Origin: Bacteroidota bacterium
GTDB lineage: Bacteria; Bacteroidota; Bacteroidia; Bacteroidales; F082
Direction: 5' to 3'
Assembly: GCA_009773165.1 (NCBI GenBank)
Contig: WOUZ01000010.1
Span: 108,985 to 172,984 of the forward strand
Length of the DNA stretch: 64,000 nt
Shown: piece after piece, positions 26,246-35,811 of the stretch
Numbering within the stretch: position 1 is the stretch's first letter
How the letters are laid out: the number at the start of each line of letters is the position of its first letter
The notes under the pieces: generated by a model
What the model was told of the DNA's origin: nothing
Database searches by the model: none
Seen by the model: only the letters and a program-made list of their open reading frames with translations
Position numbers and translations under genes: made by a program

Positions 26246-28747
26246 TTACTGAAGAACAATTTTCTTAACTTCTTTTTTCGTTCCGGATTCAATGGACATC
26301 ACATAAATTCCCTTAGGCAGGTAGCTTAGGTCGGTTTGTTTGTCGCCTCCGGTCCAGCGTATTTGCCATACTGTGTTGCCTTTCAGATCGTAAAGCTTTA
26401 TGTTAGCGCTCGTAAAAGGTTCGTATCCGCTGTATCTCAGGTTTAGTATTCCTGTGGTTGGGTTTGGAGATACCGAGATATCGGCCCATCTGTAGTTTTT
26501 ATCGATTCCAACAATAGGATTGGCTGAGTAAACAACGAGGTTGGCAGCAACATCTAATGTTGGGTTGAATCCGTCGTTGCAGTCGGTGCAGGTCACTCCG
26601 GTCACACAATCTGGATGGTTGGGATGACAAAGGTCCACATAGTTTTCAGCAAATTTATAGCCGAGAGTCAGGTTGTTGTTCACATAGGGATTCATATTGA
26701 AATCGAACCACGGGGCAATGGAACCTGGGCACCATCCGGCACGGTTATAAAACCATGTTCCGTTTTGTGGTTGACAAGCATCCGGATTAGGGTTGCAGGT
26801 TTTCCAATTCACCTGATCAAAGGTCTGAGCACCATTCACCATAATATGATGTGTCGCGTTGTAAAACTCAGCTGCATTACCTGTATTTAAAGTTCCCCAT
26901 CCATGACCGGTCGAAACTAGTTTCAATGTGGAAGCCACTGCATTGTCAGGAAATTCAAATGTTACATCTTCAACGGGTTGCAGGTTGGCGTAATCGCCAA
27001 ACGGGTAAATTTCGTGCCATATCTCATACATGGAACTGTAAAGATGTGCAGGACTTCCTTCGTTATAATTCAGGGTTAGCTTATAAACAAAGCCATTATC
27101 CAGCGTCATGCAATTGAAACGGAATTTCACTTTACCTTGTAAAATCGACATATAATCAGTGAGGTCGATGGTGTGGGAACAAGGTACTCCGTATGGTGTT
27201 ATATATCGGATAATTTCGAACCACCTGCCTTCAATCCCCATAGCTTCAACGCTTGCAACACGGTCCCATTCTCCACAACCACCTGTAGGACAACTTACAG
27301 TAAGCGTTGCCGTGATCTGATCAAAGGCCCCAAGATAGGAGGGAAGGTCAGCTTCTACTGTTTGAGTAAAATTTGACGGGCTAAGCCAAACATTATCGGC
27401 TGCAACAACTGTCATATCTTCCACATTTGCAGTGACATTGATGGTAATATTTTGTGTTGAGGATGATCCGAAATTATTTGTTGAAACAACAGTAATGGTA
27501 TGCGAACCATAGGATGGAGGAGTCCACCAAGCTGTGTAATGACTGTTGGCATACAAATCGTTGGCATAAATTATCTGGTTGCCGGCTTCGAACCTTACAC
27601 CCGCCACGCTAAACAATTCAGGATAGTCGATGGTTGCTACTGCTGCAAGTTGAATTGCATTCAGAACAGGAATAAATACATTTCCGGCAAGTGGATTTCT
27701 GACAATAATGTCAGGGACATGTGTTGCAGGGTCAAGAACCATAAAACTATTGATTACCGGAACAGCAGGATCATATTGACTGTCACCAGCTTGTGTGGCT
27801 TTAATGGTAACTTCTCCGGCTTGACCTGTCAGGGTGACAAGGTTGCCACTGACAGTTGCAGGTCCTGAAAGCACCTCAAAACTCACTGGTAATCCTGATG
27901 TCGCTGTAGCCTCAATGGTAAAAGCAGGAGCTGAAACAAGTCTGTTGGCGATCTGTGGAAATGAAATAGCCTGGTAACTTGTGTTGAGCGTGCCATTGAA
28001 ATTGGAGGTTTCTCCGGTAAGGGCAAAATTCATTAATTCTGCATTACGATCTGAGCCACCTACTTCACTGGTAAGATGTGTTATGGAAGTGTTGTCGCCT
28101 CCGGGTACCCCCTGATTAAATTTGTAATACAATTGAAGGTTTTCTTCAGTTCCGGTGAGCTCGTCAGCCATCATTGCCTGTATCTCGGCCTGCGAAAGTG
28201 CTTTGTTCCATGCTGTTACTTCATCAGCACGACCTCCGTAAACAAAATTGAAGCCGCCTAAATTACTTTTTCCAATGGCGAAAGGAACTGCGTCTCCCTG
28301 AAATACCCCTGAAGCAGCCGAACTGCCTTTCAATGTGCCATTTACATATAACTTAACGGAACTGCCGTCATAAATCCAGGCAATGTGTTGCCACACTTGT
28401 GGAATGACGGTGTTAGCCGGCGACACATATTCATGCAGACCGGTAGTTGTTTTTAACCGGCATTCCAAAACGCCATTGTTAAGCTGAATCAGGTAGAATT
28501 CGGCATTTCCCGAACCAACTCTGAATCCCATATAGCCTTGACCATAAGCAAGTGCATCGCAGTAAAACCAGCCAGTAATGGAAACCTGACTCGTTCCTGT
28601 AAAATACTGGGAAGCGTTGTTGAGAATTACATAATCGTCCACTTTGTCGAAATGGAGGTACTGATTGGTTTGTGCCTGCAACGCGGAGGGTAGCTGAGCA
28701 AAACCAAGTATCAGTAAAATAAAAAGGTAGAAGTAAATTTTTCTCAT
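26246..28747 (-). CDS. T9SS-secreted LamG-domain protein with C-terminal PNGase F-like domain
   Basis: LamG-like N-term (FDKVDDYVILNNASQYF...VSITGWFYCDAL...WQHIAWIYDGSSVKLYVNGTL), PNGase F-like core (CPTGGCGEWDRVASVEAMG...WFEIIRYITPYGV; STGHGWGTLNTGNAAEF; GTWFYNRAGWCPG), type A CTD (ISVSPNPTTGILNLRY...LPKGIYVMSIESGTKKEVKKIVLQ). Confidence 0.8.
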   Translation of the reverse strand: MRKIYFYLFILLILGFAQLPSALQAQTNQYLHFDKVDDYVILNNASQYFTGTSQVSITGWFYCDALAYGQGYMGFRVGSGNAEFYLIQLNNGVLECRLKTTTGLHEYVSPANTVIPQVWQHIAWIYDGSSVKLYVNGTLKGSSAASGVFQGDAVPFAIGKSNLGGFNFVYGGRADEVTAWNKALSQAEIQAMMADELTGTEENLQLYYKFNQGVPGGDNTSITHLTSEVGGSDRNAELMNFALTGETSNFNGTLNTSYQAISFPQIANRLVSAPAFTIEATATSGLPVSFEVLSGPATVSGNLVTLTGQAGEVTIKATQAGDSQYDPAVPVINSFMVLDPATHVPDIIVRNPLAGNVFIPVLNAIQLAAVATIDYPELFSVAGVRFEAGNQIIYANDLYANSHYTAWWTPPSYGSHTITVVSTNNFGSSSTQNITINVTANVEDMTVVAADNVWLSPSNFTQTVEADLPSYLGAFDQITATLTVSCPTGGCGEWDRVASVEAMGIEGRWFEIIRYITPYGVPCSHTIDLTDYMSILQGKVKFRFNCMTLDNGFVYKLTLNYNEGSPAHLYSSMYEIWHEIYPFGDYANLQPVEDVTFEFPDNAVASTLKLVSTGHGWGTLNTGNAAEFYNATHHIMVNGAQTFDQVNWKTCNPNPDACQPQNGTWFYNRAGWCPGSIAPWFDFNMNPYVNNNLTLGYKFAENYVDLCHPNHPDCVTGVTCTDCNDGFNPTLDVAANLVVYSANPIVGIDKNYRWADISVSPNPTTGILNLRYSGYEPFTSANIKLYDLKGNTVWQIRWTGGDKQTDLSYLPKGIYVMSIESGTKKEVKKIVLQ

Positions 28748-28806
28748 AGGATGAAAGGTATTTGGTTAATGATAAGTATTTTGTTCATTTACATTATGTT
28801 ATGATG

Positions 28807-30504
28807 TTAGGGCATCCACCATATTTTCGTTTCAGGACTGTCGCCACCTTGACGGGATATAGCTTCTTGCATATTTATAGCATTGTATGCTGCTTCGGAT
28901 GGTGGGTATGGAAGCCTGAAATGTTGCAAAGGATCACCAAGTCTTGGTGTCATCGCTGTGCGGCGGGCAAGAGCATAGGCCTGATCAGGTTGCCTGAACA
29001 TATCGATCCATTCCTGAGCATAAATGAATTCCAACTTTTCATCTTCTGTTGCAGCATTCCAAAATCCCCAGCGACCTTGCACTGTAGCTGCGTTGAGATA
29101 TGAAGGGATTGTAATTACTTCAGGAAATTCAATGCCCGATGTGGGTAATTTTGAAGAAGCAGCGCGTTGAAGCCACCATTCAACCGATGAGTTAATGCCA
29201 TTGAAATACTCAATTTCAGCTTGCATTTTATCGACTCCCATACCAATTCCTCTGAAATAAATTTCTGATTTCATGAAATGTATCTCAGCACCGGTGATCA
29301 AAATGATGGGCATCTGATCTTCGTCACGCACCACAAAATAGTTAAAAGGGGAGTAGATATTTGTTTCTCCTTTAATGGAAAAAGCCCCGTCCTGATCACG
29401 GTGTGTGCCGTATGGGATACCCCCCGAAGGTGGAGTGTCAGCACTTGCGACTTGTGGAAATGCCCTCCATTTGTTTGCATTATTGGTTTCGAAAAAGATC
29501 ATCGCACGCGGGTCGTTGATGCCACTACCGTCGGTGCTGTCATTGACCGAAATGAGATTCCAGATAACAGAACCCATGCGCAGGTTGTTGTGTTCTCGAA
29601 ACGACCAGTTGAGTGCCTCGTGCTTAAACCCTGATGCAGCAGGCCAAAGACAGGCACTCTCGAGTTTGGAGGTGATAAAATCGTAACCGTCAATAAGTGG
29701 TTTGTTGTTTTCCAATATGTCACGGATAATCGTTCCGGCAAGTTCCGGTTCTTTCTCCGCCATCCTTAATGCATGACGCAAGCGAAGTGAATTAGCCAGT
29801 TTCTTCCATTTCAGCATGTCGCCCGAGAAAAGTTTATCGAAAGGTGCGAAACTGGTAAAAGGCTCGGCCGCAACAGCGCTAAGCGAGATGTTTTCATCTG
29901 CCCATGCCAAATCATCAAGTAGTTGCAAATAGATACTCCGCTGACTGTCGTATTTTGGCCGTAAAAGATCAAGGTTCTGAAAGCCATAACCGGCTTCTGT
30001 AAATGGGATATCTCCAAAAAGATCGGTCACTTTAAAGGTTTTTATAGCAAGTACAATTTTTAGCATTGCTTGCATATTTCGTAACTCAGCGCTGGTATCA
30101 GCAACAGCAAAACGAGTTTCTAACTCTCTTATTTCCGGAAGTGTAGTATAATAATTCGACCAAATGTCTTCAGTTCCAATGGTATAGTTTCCCCATGCTG
30201 CCTTTGTAAGTGCTGCCAGTTGTGTTTGCTTGTACAAAATCTCGTTTTGAACATAAAACAACTCATTACCAGTTGGAACGATGGATTGAATGACATTGTT
30301 GAACAATGCGCCGTTTGTTGCAGTAGTAAATCCCTGAGGGTTGGTGTTTATATCTTCAAAATCTTTCGTGCAGGAAACACTTATCAGACTGACAGATAAG
30401 GTTATAACAACAAAAAATATGGCCGTATAAAATTTCTTTCCAGATTTCGTTCGCGAATAGTTTCCAGCTTTCATCTCCGTATGCATTTCATTATTCATTA
30501 ACAA
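28807..30504 (-). CDS. SusD/RagB family nutrient-binding lipoprotein
   Basis: Lipoprotein signal (..VSLISVSCTKDFEDINTNPQGFT), SusD-like features, directly downstream of SusC. Confidence 0.9.
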   Translation of the reverse strand: MLMNNEMHTEMKAGNYSRTKSGKKFYTAIFFVVITLSVSLISVSCTKDFEDINTNPQGFTTATNGALFNNVIQSIVPTGNELFYVQNEILYKQTQLAALTKAAWGNYTIGTEDIWSNYYTTLPEIRELETRFAVADTSAELRNMQAMLKIVLAIKTFKVTDLFGDIPFTEAGYGFQNLDLLRPKYDSQRSIYLQLLDDLAWADENISLSAVAAEPFTSFAPFDKLFSGDMLKWKKLANSLRLRHALRMAEKEPELAGTIIRDILENNKPLIDGYDFITSKLESACLWPAASGFKHEALNWSFREHNNLRMGSVIWNLISVNDSTDGSGINDPRAMIFFETNNANKWRAFPQVASADTPPSGGIPYGTHRDQDGAFSIKGETNIYSPFNYFVVRDEDQMPIILITGAEIHFMKSEIYFRGIGMGVDKMQAEIEYFNGINSSVEWWLQRAASSKLPTSGIEFPEVITIPSYLNAATVQGRWGFWNAATEDEKLEFIYAQEWIDMFRQPDQAYALARRTAMTPRLGDPLQHFRLPYPPSEAAYNAINMQEAISRQGGDSPETKIWWMP

Positions 30505-30505
30505 A

Positions 30506-33500
30506 TTAAAAACCTGCGCTTAAACTCATGATGAAGGATCGTGTGCCTGGGTTTGCAGCCCATTCAAATCCCTGTGCATTTCCTGAGCCCATAATGCCTT
30601 CAGGATTAATGTTATCAGGTAGAGTTTTGTAAATATAAAAAAGATCCCTTCCGGTCAGCGAAATGCTAAGCTTTTGGAATACTTTCGTTTTTTGAACCCA
30701 TTTTTGGGGAATAGATAAAGCTAACGTAACTTCCCTCATTTTCACCCAGGTATTTTCGAGAATGCCCGGCGTCGAAACAAATTTACCCCACCCACCTGCG
30801 TTTGGTAGGTACTTGTAATAGTAGTGGACAACGGTTGTGTTAGGGGTTCCGTCTTCATGCACTCCTTCTAAAATTATCCCGATATTACTGGTGTTGCCAG
30901 CCGGATCGGTGTAGGGGAGTCCGCCACCATCGCGTTCCTTTATAGTTTCTGGACTTTGTCCTGTTTGTAAACCAATGACATATGAACCGCTGTAAATATC
31001 GCCACCCCATTTAGTGTCGATCAGCATACCGAATCTCAGGTTCTTATACTGAATGCTGGTGTTCCAGCCTGCAATAAAATCTGGCGAAGCGTTTCCTATT
31101 GGTACTCTGCTGTCGGTAATCAGGTATTTTGTGCCGGCATCGTTCACCACCCGTTGTCCGTTCTCGTCATAGATATAGTCATAACCACTGATTGTTCCAT
31201 AGTCATCGCCAGCCTCCAGCACCATTGCAGGTCCGTTCAAACCCCAGATATCGGCCAGCAGATAAGTTTCAGCATCACCCCCAAGACTTTCAACCCTGTT
31301 GCGGTTTCGTGCCAGGTTAATTCCTGATTTGATGACCAAATCTCTGGTTTGATAAGGAACCGTATTGATAATAAGTTCAAACCCCCTGTTACTTAACACT
31401 CCTTCGTTTGTCATGATATTGCTTGCTCCTGAAGAAACAGGAACAGGCAGGTTGGGAATGATTTGGTCGAAAGAATACAAATAGTAATAGGTGAAATCGA
31501 GATCGATTTTATTTTCAAAAAAGCCCATATTTACACCTGCTTCATATGCGTTAACACGTTGTGGACGAAGCCGTATCGGAGGAATAATGCCGGGAAATCC
31601 TGATGATTGCTGTCCGCCAAACAAGCTTGTGTTGTAATAAAAACTCAAAAGATAGGGGTCGGTATCAGTGGCAGTTTGTGCAATTCCTCCCCTGATTTTC
31701 ATAAAATTCATCCAGGGAATGTTTTGAAACACTTCAAAAGCCTCTGTTGGAATGAAACTTACCGAAAGTGACGGATAGAAATAGGAGTTGTTTCCCATCG
31801 GCAATGCTGAGGACCAGTCGTTACGACCTGTTAATTCAACATAGAGGCTATTTTTATACGAAACATTCATGAAGGCGTAGACCGAATTGTTCCTTTTTCG
31901 CAGAATTCCTTCCTTTGGAAGCATAGATGAAGCGCTGTTTCCCGGCTGATCAACAATCGTGTTATTGTTTGGATCGGTGGTGTAGGTGGTTTCTGTGAAG
32001 TTAAAAAACGTGTACATATTAGGATAATACCAGGTTCCAGAATGTCCGTTGATATAGTAATAATCTTGACTCCACCGGCTGGCTCCTGTTGTCAGTTTGA
32101 GATCGAACGGACTTCCCAAAAATTGATCCTTTGAAGCTGTGACGACAAAATCGTAATTATCGCCTTTATTGCGTGAAAGGCCATTGCTGTAGTATCCGTT
32201 AAGAAGCCCAAGTGGGTCAGTTGGTTTGTTCTTTGTTTCAAATTGCTCGATCGTGTAATCGCGGCCAATGCGTCCAAGGATATTCAACCAATCAAAAGGA
32301 TCGTAGGATAGCGAAAGCGCACCTGTGTATTTGTCACGTTTTTGATTGGTATTATTGCTATAGTAATCCCACCAAAGTGTTGGACTTACATAAAAAAACG
32401 GATACCCTTCCTGTGGGTTTTGCGATCCATCAGCTCTTGCCCTGTTTTCTTTATCAATGCCCTGATAACTTCTTGGCCATGAATAAAGTAACCCTTTGTT
32501 AAATGAACTCCAGTCTTCACCCAGCATGGGGCTGTTTAAACGGTTGTACTGAATAAACGACATGGTTACATCGGTCTGCAGTTTGTCGCTTATCTTCAAC
32601 GTTGCCCCTAGATTAACTGTTGTACGATCGAAATTACTGTTGTCAACAATTGCTTTGTTGTCCTGTCGGGTAAATGAAACCCGCATAGTACCTTTGTCGC
32701 CTCCTCCTGTTGCTGAAATATTATGTGTGGTTGTGAATCCATTATGAAATGGAATCTTCAGGTTATCGGGCTGTGGTGCGTAGGTTCGCATTTCACCATC
32801 CCACCATTTCACCATCTGTCCTTCCATTTTTGGTCCCCATGAAACAGCCGATCCATAATAACCAAATTCAGCTGAGGTGCTTGATGTCTCTCCCTGCTGA
32901 TTGATAATCAGATTTTCATTGCCATAAATACCCGGATAAAGCAAAGTGTCGCCCGACATGGGAAAACTTGGAGGTGTAAATGATATGGGTCCACCATGAC
33001 CGTAAGTGTTTTGAACATCACGAAATAAATAGGGTGTAGTGATTTTAAAATCAGTGTTATATGTGATGCCAATACCTTTTTGTTTAGTGCCTCTTTTTGT
33101 TGTTATAAATAAAACACCATTTGCTCCTCTTGAACCATAAAGCGCCGAAGCAGCACCGCCTTTCATAAGTGTCATACTCTCGATATCATAAGCGTTCAAA
33201 TCATTTATCGCGCTGCCCCAATCCACTCCACGACCAATATTTGTGAGGCCGGGTGTGTTCTCAAGCGGAATATTATCTACTACGATGAGTGGCTGATTGT
33301 CAGAGCCAATGTTATTGTTTCCACGGATAACAATGCGTGACGAACCTCCTTCAACACCATCAGGCTGAGATATTTGTACACCGGCTGCCCTGCCTGAAAT
33401 TGCATTCAGCACATTAGAGGCTTTTGAATCAGTGACAACAGTTGCTTCGATTTTTTCTGTTGAATATCCTATCTCACGCTTCTGGCGGCTGATGCCAAGA

Positions 33501-33826
33501 GCCGTAACAACAACTTCTTCAAGTAATTTGGCACTTTCAACAAGACTTATTGCAAATTGTGTGTTGTTGCCTACCAAAAACTCTTGTGATTCGTAACCAA
33601 TAAAACTGATGACAAGCGTTTGATTGGAATTTAGATTTTGCAAGGTGAAATTGCCATCAATATCTGTCACAGTGCCGGAGGTTGTCCCTTTGACATGAAC
33701 ACTTACTCCCGGAAGTGCCAACCCATCTTCATCAGCTTTAACTTGTCCTTTAACTGTTAACGATTGGCCAAAGGAGGTGGTGAAGAGAAAGAATGCTATG
33801 GATAGAATTAAAAAGAATCTTTTCAT
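30506..33826 (-). CDS. SusC/RagA family TonB-linked outer membrane protein
   Basis: Carboxypeptidase-regulatory-like N-term (VKGQVKADEDGLALPGVSVHVKGTTSGTVTDIDGNFTL), plug domain (IVIRGNNNIGSDNQPLIVVDNIPL...MTLMKGGAASALYGSRGANGVLFITTKRG), long barrel. Confidence 0.95.
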   Translation of the reverse strand: MKRFFLILSIAFFLFTTSFGQSLTVKGQVKADEDGLALPGVSVHVKGTTSGTVTDIDGNFTLQNLNSNQTLVISFIGYESQEFLVGNNTQFAISLVESAKLLEEVVVTALGISRQKREIGYSTEKIEATVVTDSKASNVLNAISGRAAGVQISQPDGVEGGSSRIVIRGNNNIGSDNQPLIVVDNIPLENTPGLTNIGRGVDWGSAINDLNAYDIESMTLMKGGAASALYGSRGANGVLFITTKRGTKQKGIGITYNTDFKITTPYLFRDVQNTYGHGGPISFTPPSFPMSGDTLLYPGIYGNENLIINQQGETSSTSAEFGYYGSAVSWGPKMEGQMVKWWDGEMRTYAPQPDNLKIPFHNGFTTTHNISATGGGDKGTMRVSFTRQDNKAIVDNSNFDRTTVNLGATLKISDKLQTDVTMSFIQYNRLNSPMLGEDWSSFNKGLLYSWPRSYQGIDKENRARADGSQNPQEGYPFFYVSPTLWWDYYSNNTNQKRDKYTGALSLSYDPFDWLNILGRIGRDYTIEQFETKNKPTDPLGLLNGYYSNGLSRNKGDNYDFVVTASKDQFLGSPFDLKLTTGASRWSQDYYYINGHSGTWYYPNMYTFFNFTETTYTTDPNNNTIVDQPGNSASSMLPKEGILRKRNNSVYAFMNVSYKNSLYVELTGRNDWSSALPMGNNSYFYPSLSVSFIPTEAFEVFQNIPWMNFMKIRGGIAQTATDTDPYLLSFYYNTSLFGGQQSSGFPGIIPPIRLRPQRVNAYEAGVNMGFFENKIDLDFTYYYLYSFDQIIPNLPVPVSSGASNIMTNEGVLSNRGFELIINTVPYQTRDLVIKSGINLARNRNRVESLGGDAETYLLADIWGLNGPAMVLEAGDDYGTISGYDYIYDENGQRVVNDAGTKYLITDSRVPIGNASPDFIAGWNTSIQYKNLRFGMLIDTKWGGDIYSGSYVIGLQTGQSPETIKERDGGGLPYTDPAGNTSNIGIILEGVHEDGTPNTTVVHYYYKYLPNAGGWGKFVSTPGILENTWVKMREVTLALSIPQKWVQKTKVFQKLSISLTGRDLFYIYKTLPDNINPEGIMGSGNAQGFEWAANPGTRSFIMSLSAGF

Positions 33827-34006
33827 ATTGCCTGAATTTTAGCAATTGGATTTTTTATGTGCGCTCAACAAAAATATACATTTGACCTGAATAAGTAAAC
33901 CGATTTAGGCATTTTTTTTGTGAGAAAAATCAACACTATATTCAGGTTGGATAAGGAAGTTTTATTATTTTTGAATAATTTAAATCCATTCTAAATAGTT
34001 AAAGTC

Positions 34007-35740
34007 ATGTATAATAATCCTGTTTTGGACCGTCTGCCTCGTCATCTGACAGATCTCATCATTGAAAAGCCATACAATAGTTACACATGGCAGGATCATT
34101 CCATTTGGCGATATGTCATGAAACAGAATGTTGCCTTTCTGAAAGATAAAGCACATGCAGCTTACCTGAGTGGATTAAAAAAAACAGGGATTAGCATAGA
34201 TCAAATACCTGATATCCAGACCATGAATGACATTTTGAAAACCATTGGATGGGGAGCTGTCACAGTGGATGGATTTATTCCTCCGGCTGCTTTTATGGAG
34301 TTTCAGGCTAACAATGTACTTGTTATTGCGGCTGATATACGTCCGATTGACCAGGTTGAATATACGCCTGCTCCTGATATTATACATGAAGCGGCAGGGC
34401 ATGCACCTATCATTGCTGATGAAGAATACGCCGCATACCTCAAATATTTTGGCGAAATTGGATCTAAGGCTTTCTCCTCGGCAGCCGATTATGAGCTGTA
34501 TGAAGCAATAAGGTATTTGTCCATCTTAAAGGCTGATCCGCATGCAAGTAACGCACAAATTGATCTTGCTGTGCAACTTCTGGAAGCAAAAGAAAGTAAC
34601 TTAGGTATCCCTTCCGAAATGGCTTACATCCGCAATTTGCATTGGTGGACCGTTGAGTATGGATTGGTGGGTGATTTGAATCATCCGAAAATTTATGGAG
34701 CGGGCCTCTTGTCTTCCATTGGAGAAAGTGCCGGTGCATTAAGTGATCGTGTTAAAAAATTGCCTTATACAATTGATGCTGTTTATTACAACTTCGATAT
34801 AACCAAGCCTCAGCCACAGCTGTTTGTAACTCCTGATTTCGGTTATTTGACAGAGGTTTTGGATACCTTCGCAAGCCGGATGGCGTTGCGAAAGGGTGGT
34901 GTCGAAGGGATTCTTAAGGCAGTGGAATCTGGTTCAGTTGCAACATGTGCTTATAGCTCAGGTCTTCAGGTTTCAGGCGTGTTTCAGGATTATATATTGC
35001 ACCAAAACCAACCAGCGTATATCAAAACAACAGGCCCAACGATGCTCTCTTACAACAACTCTCAACTTGAAGGTCACGGAGTAACATATCATGCTCATGG
35101 ATTTGGATCTCCGATTGGAAGCATAAAAGGAACCCTTAAACCTCCGCGATTTTTGAATGATGATGACTTAAAAGAAGTTGGTATTGAGAAGGATAAAAAG
35201 GCAAACTTTGAATTTGAATCTGGTGTAAAAGTAAGTGGAGTCTTAAAATCATGCGTCCGTAAAGAAGGGAAACTTCTTCTTTTATCTTTTACTGATTGCC
35301 TCGTAAAGTATCAGGATCAGATTTTATTCGAACCTTCATGGGGAGTGTTCGATATGGCAGTTGGCGAATCAATAGTCTCTGCTTATACTGGTCCGGCTGA
35401 TGCTGATGCATTTGGTCTTTCCTATCCTGTTCCTAAGGAAAAAACGCATCAGATTTTGTATACCTCTCAGCAACTTGAGTTACATCAGCATTATGGCCAG
35501 CTCCGTCAGATGAGAAATGCTGATAGCTTCTCAAACCTCAACCTGCAACTGATGCAATCTCTTCTAAATACCTATTCTGATGAATGGTTGCTTATGCTCG
35601 AATTGCTTGAGTTGGCAGTTGATAAAAAAGTTGATGAAGGTTTAAATACAGCGCTTGTAAATAATCTTCTTCGATTGAAACAAGAGCAGCCAAAACTTGA
35701 TGGATTGATCAGCAGGGGATTAAAGTTGTTTCAGTTGTAG
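34007..35740 (+). CDS. Long-form biopterin-dependent aromatic amino acid hydroxylase (phenylalanine 4-monooxygenase-like)
   Basis: PAPDIIHEAAGHAPIIADEEYAAYLKYFGEIG metal site, about 300-aa C-terminal extension. Confidence 0.85.
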   Translation: MYNNPVLDRLPRHLTDLIIEKPYNSYTWQDHSIWRYVMKQNVAFLKDKAHAAYLSGLKKTGISIDQIPDIQTMNDILKTIGWGAVTVDGFIPPAAFMEFQANNVLVIAADIRPIDQVEYTPAPDIIHEAAGHAPIIADEEYAAYLKYFGEIGSKAFSSAADYELYEAIRYLSILKADPHASNAQIDLAVQLLEAKESNLGIPSEMAYIRNLHWWTVEYGLVGDLNHPKIYGAGLLSSIGESAGALSDRVKKLPYTIDAVYYNFDITKPQPQLFVTPDFGYLTEVLDTFASRMALRKGGVEGILKAVESGSVATCAYSSGLQVSGVFQDYILHQNQPAYIKTTGPTMLSYNNSQLEGHGVTYHAHGFGSPIGSIKGTLKPPRFLNDDDLKEVGIEKDKKANFEFESGVKVSGVLKSCVRKEGKLLLLSFTDCLVKYQDQILFEPSWGVFDMAVGESIVSAYTGPADADAFGLSYPVPKEKTHQILYTSQQLELHQHYGQLRQMRNADSFSNLNLQLMQSLLNTYSDEWLLMLELLELAVDKKVDEGLNTALVNNLLRLKQEQPKLDGLISRGLKLFQL

Positions 35741-35760
35741 TATTACAAATCGCTAAAAAC

Positions 35761-35797
35761 AAAAAAAGCAGACACCGTTAAGTGCCTGCTTTTTTAT
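35761..35797. terminator. Bidirectional intrinsic terminator between convergent genes
   Basis: A-tract, GCAGACAC-CGTTAA-GTGCCTGC stem-loop (one mismatch), T-tract, between stops at 35740 (+) and 35812 (-). Confidence 0.8.
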
Positions 35798-35811
35798 TTA
35801 TGTTATGAAAG

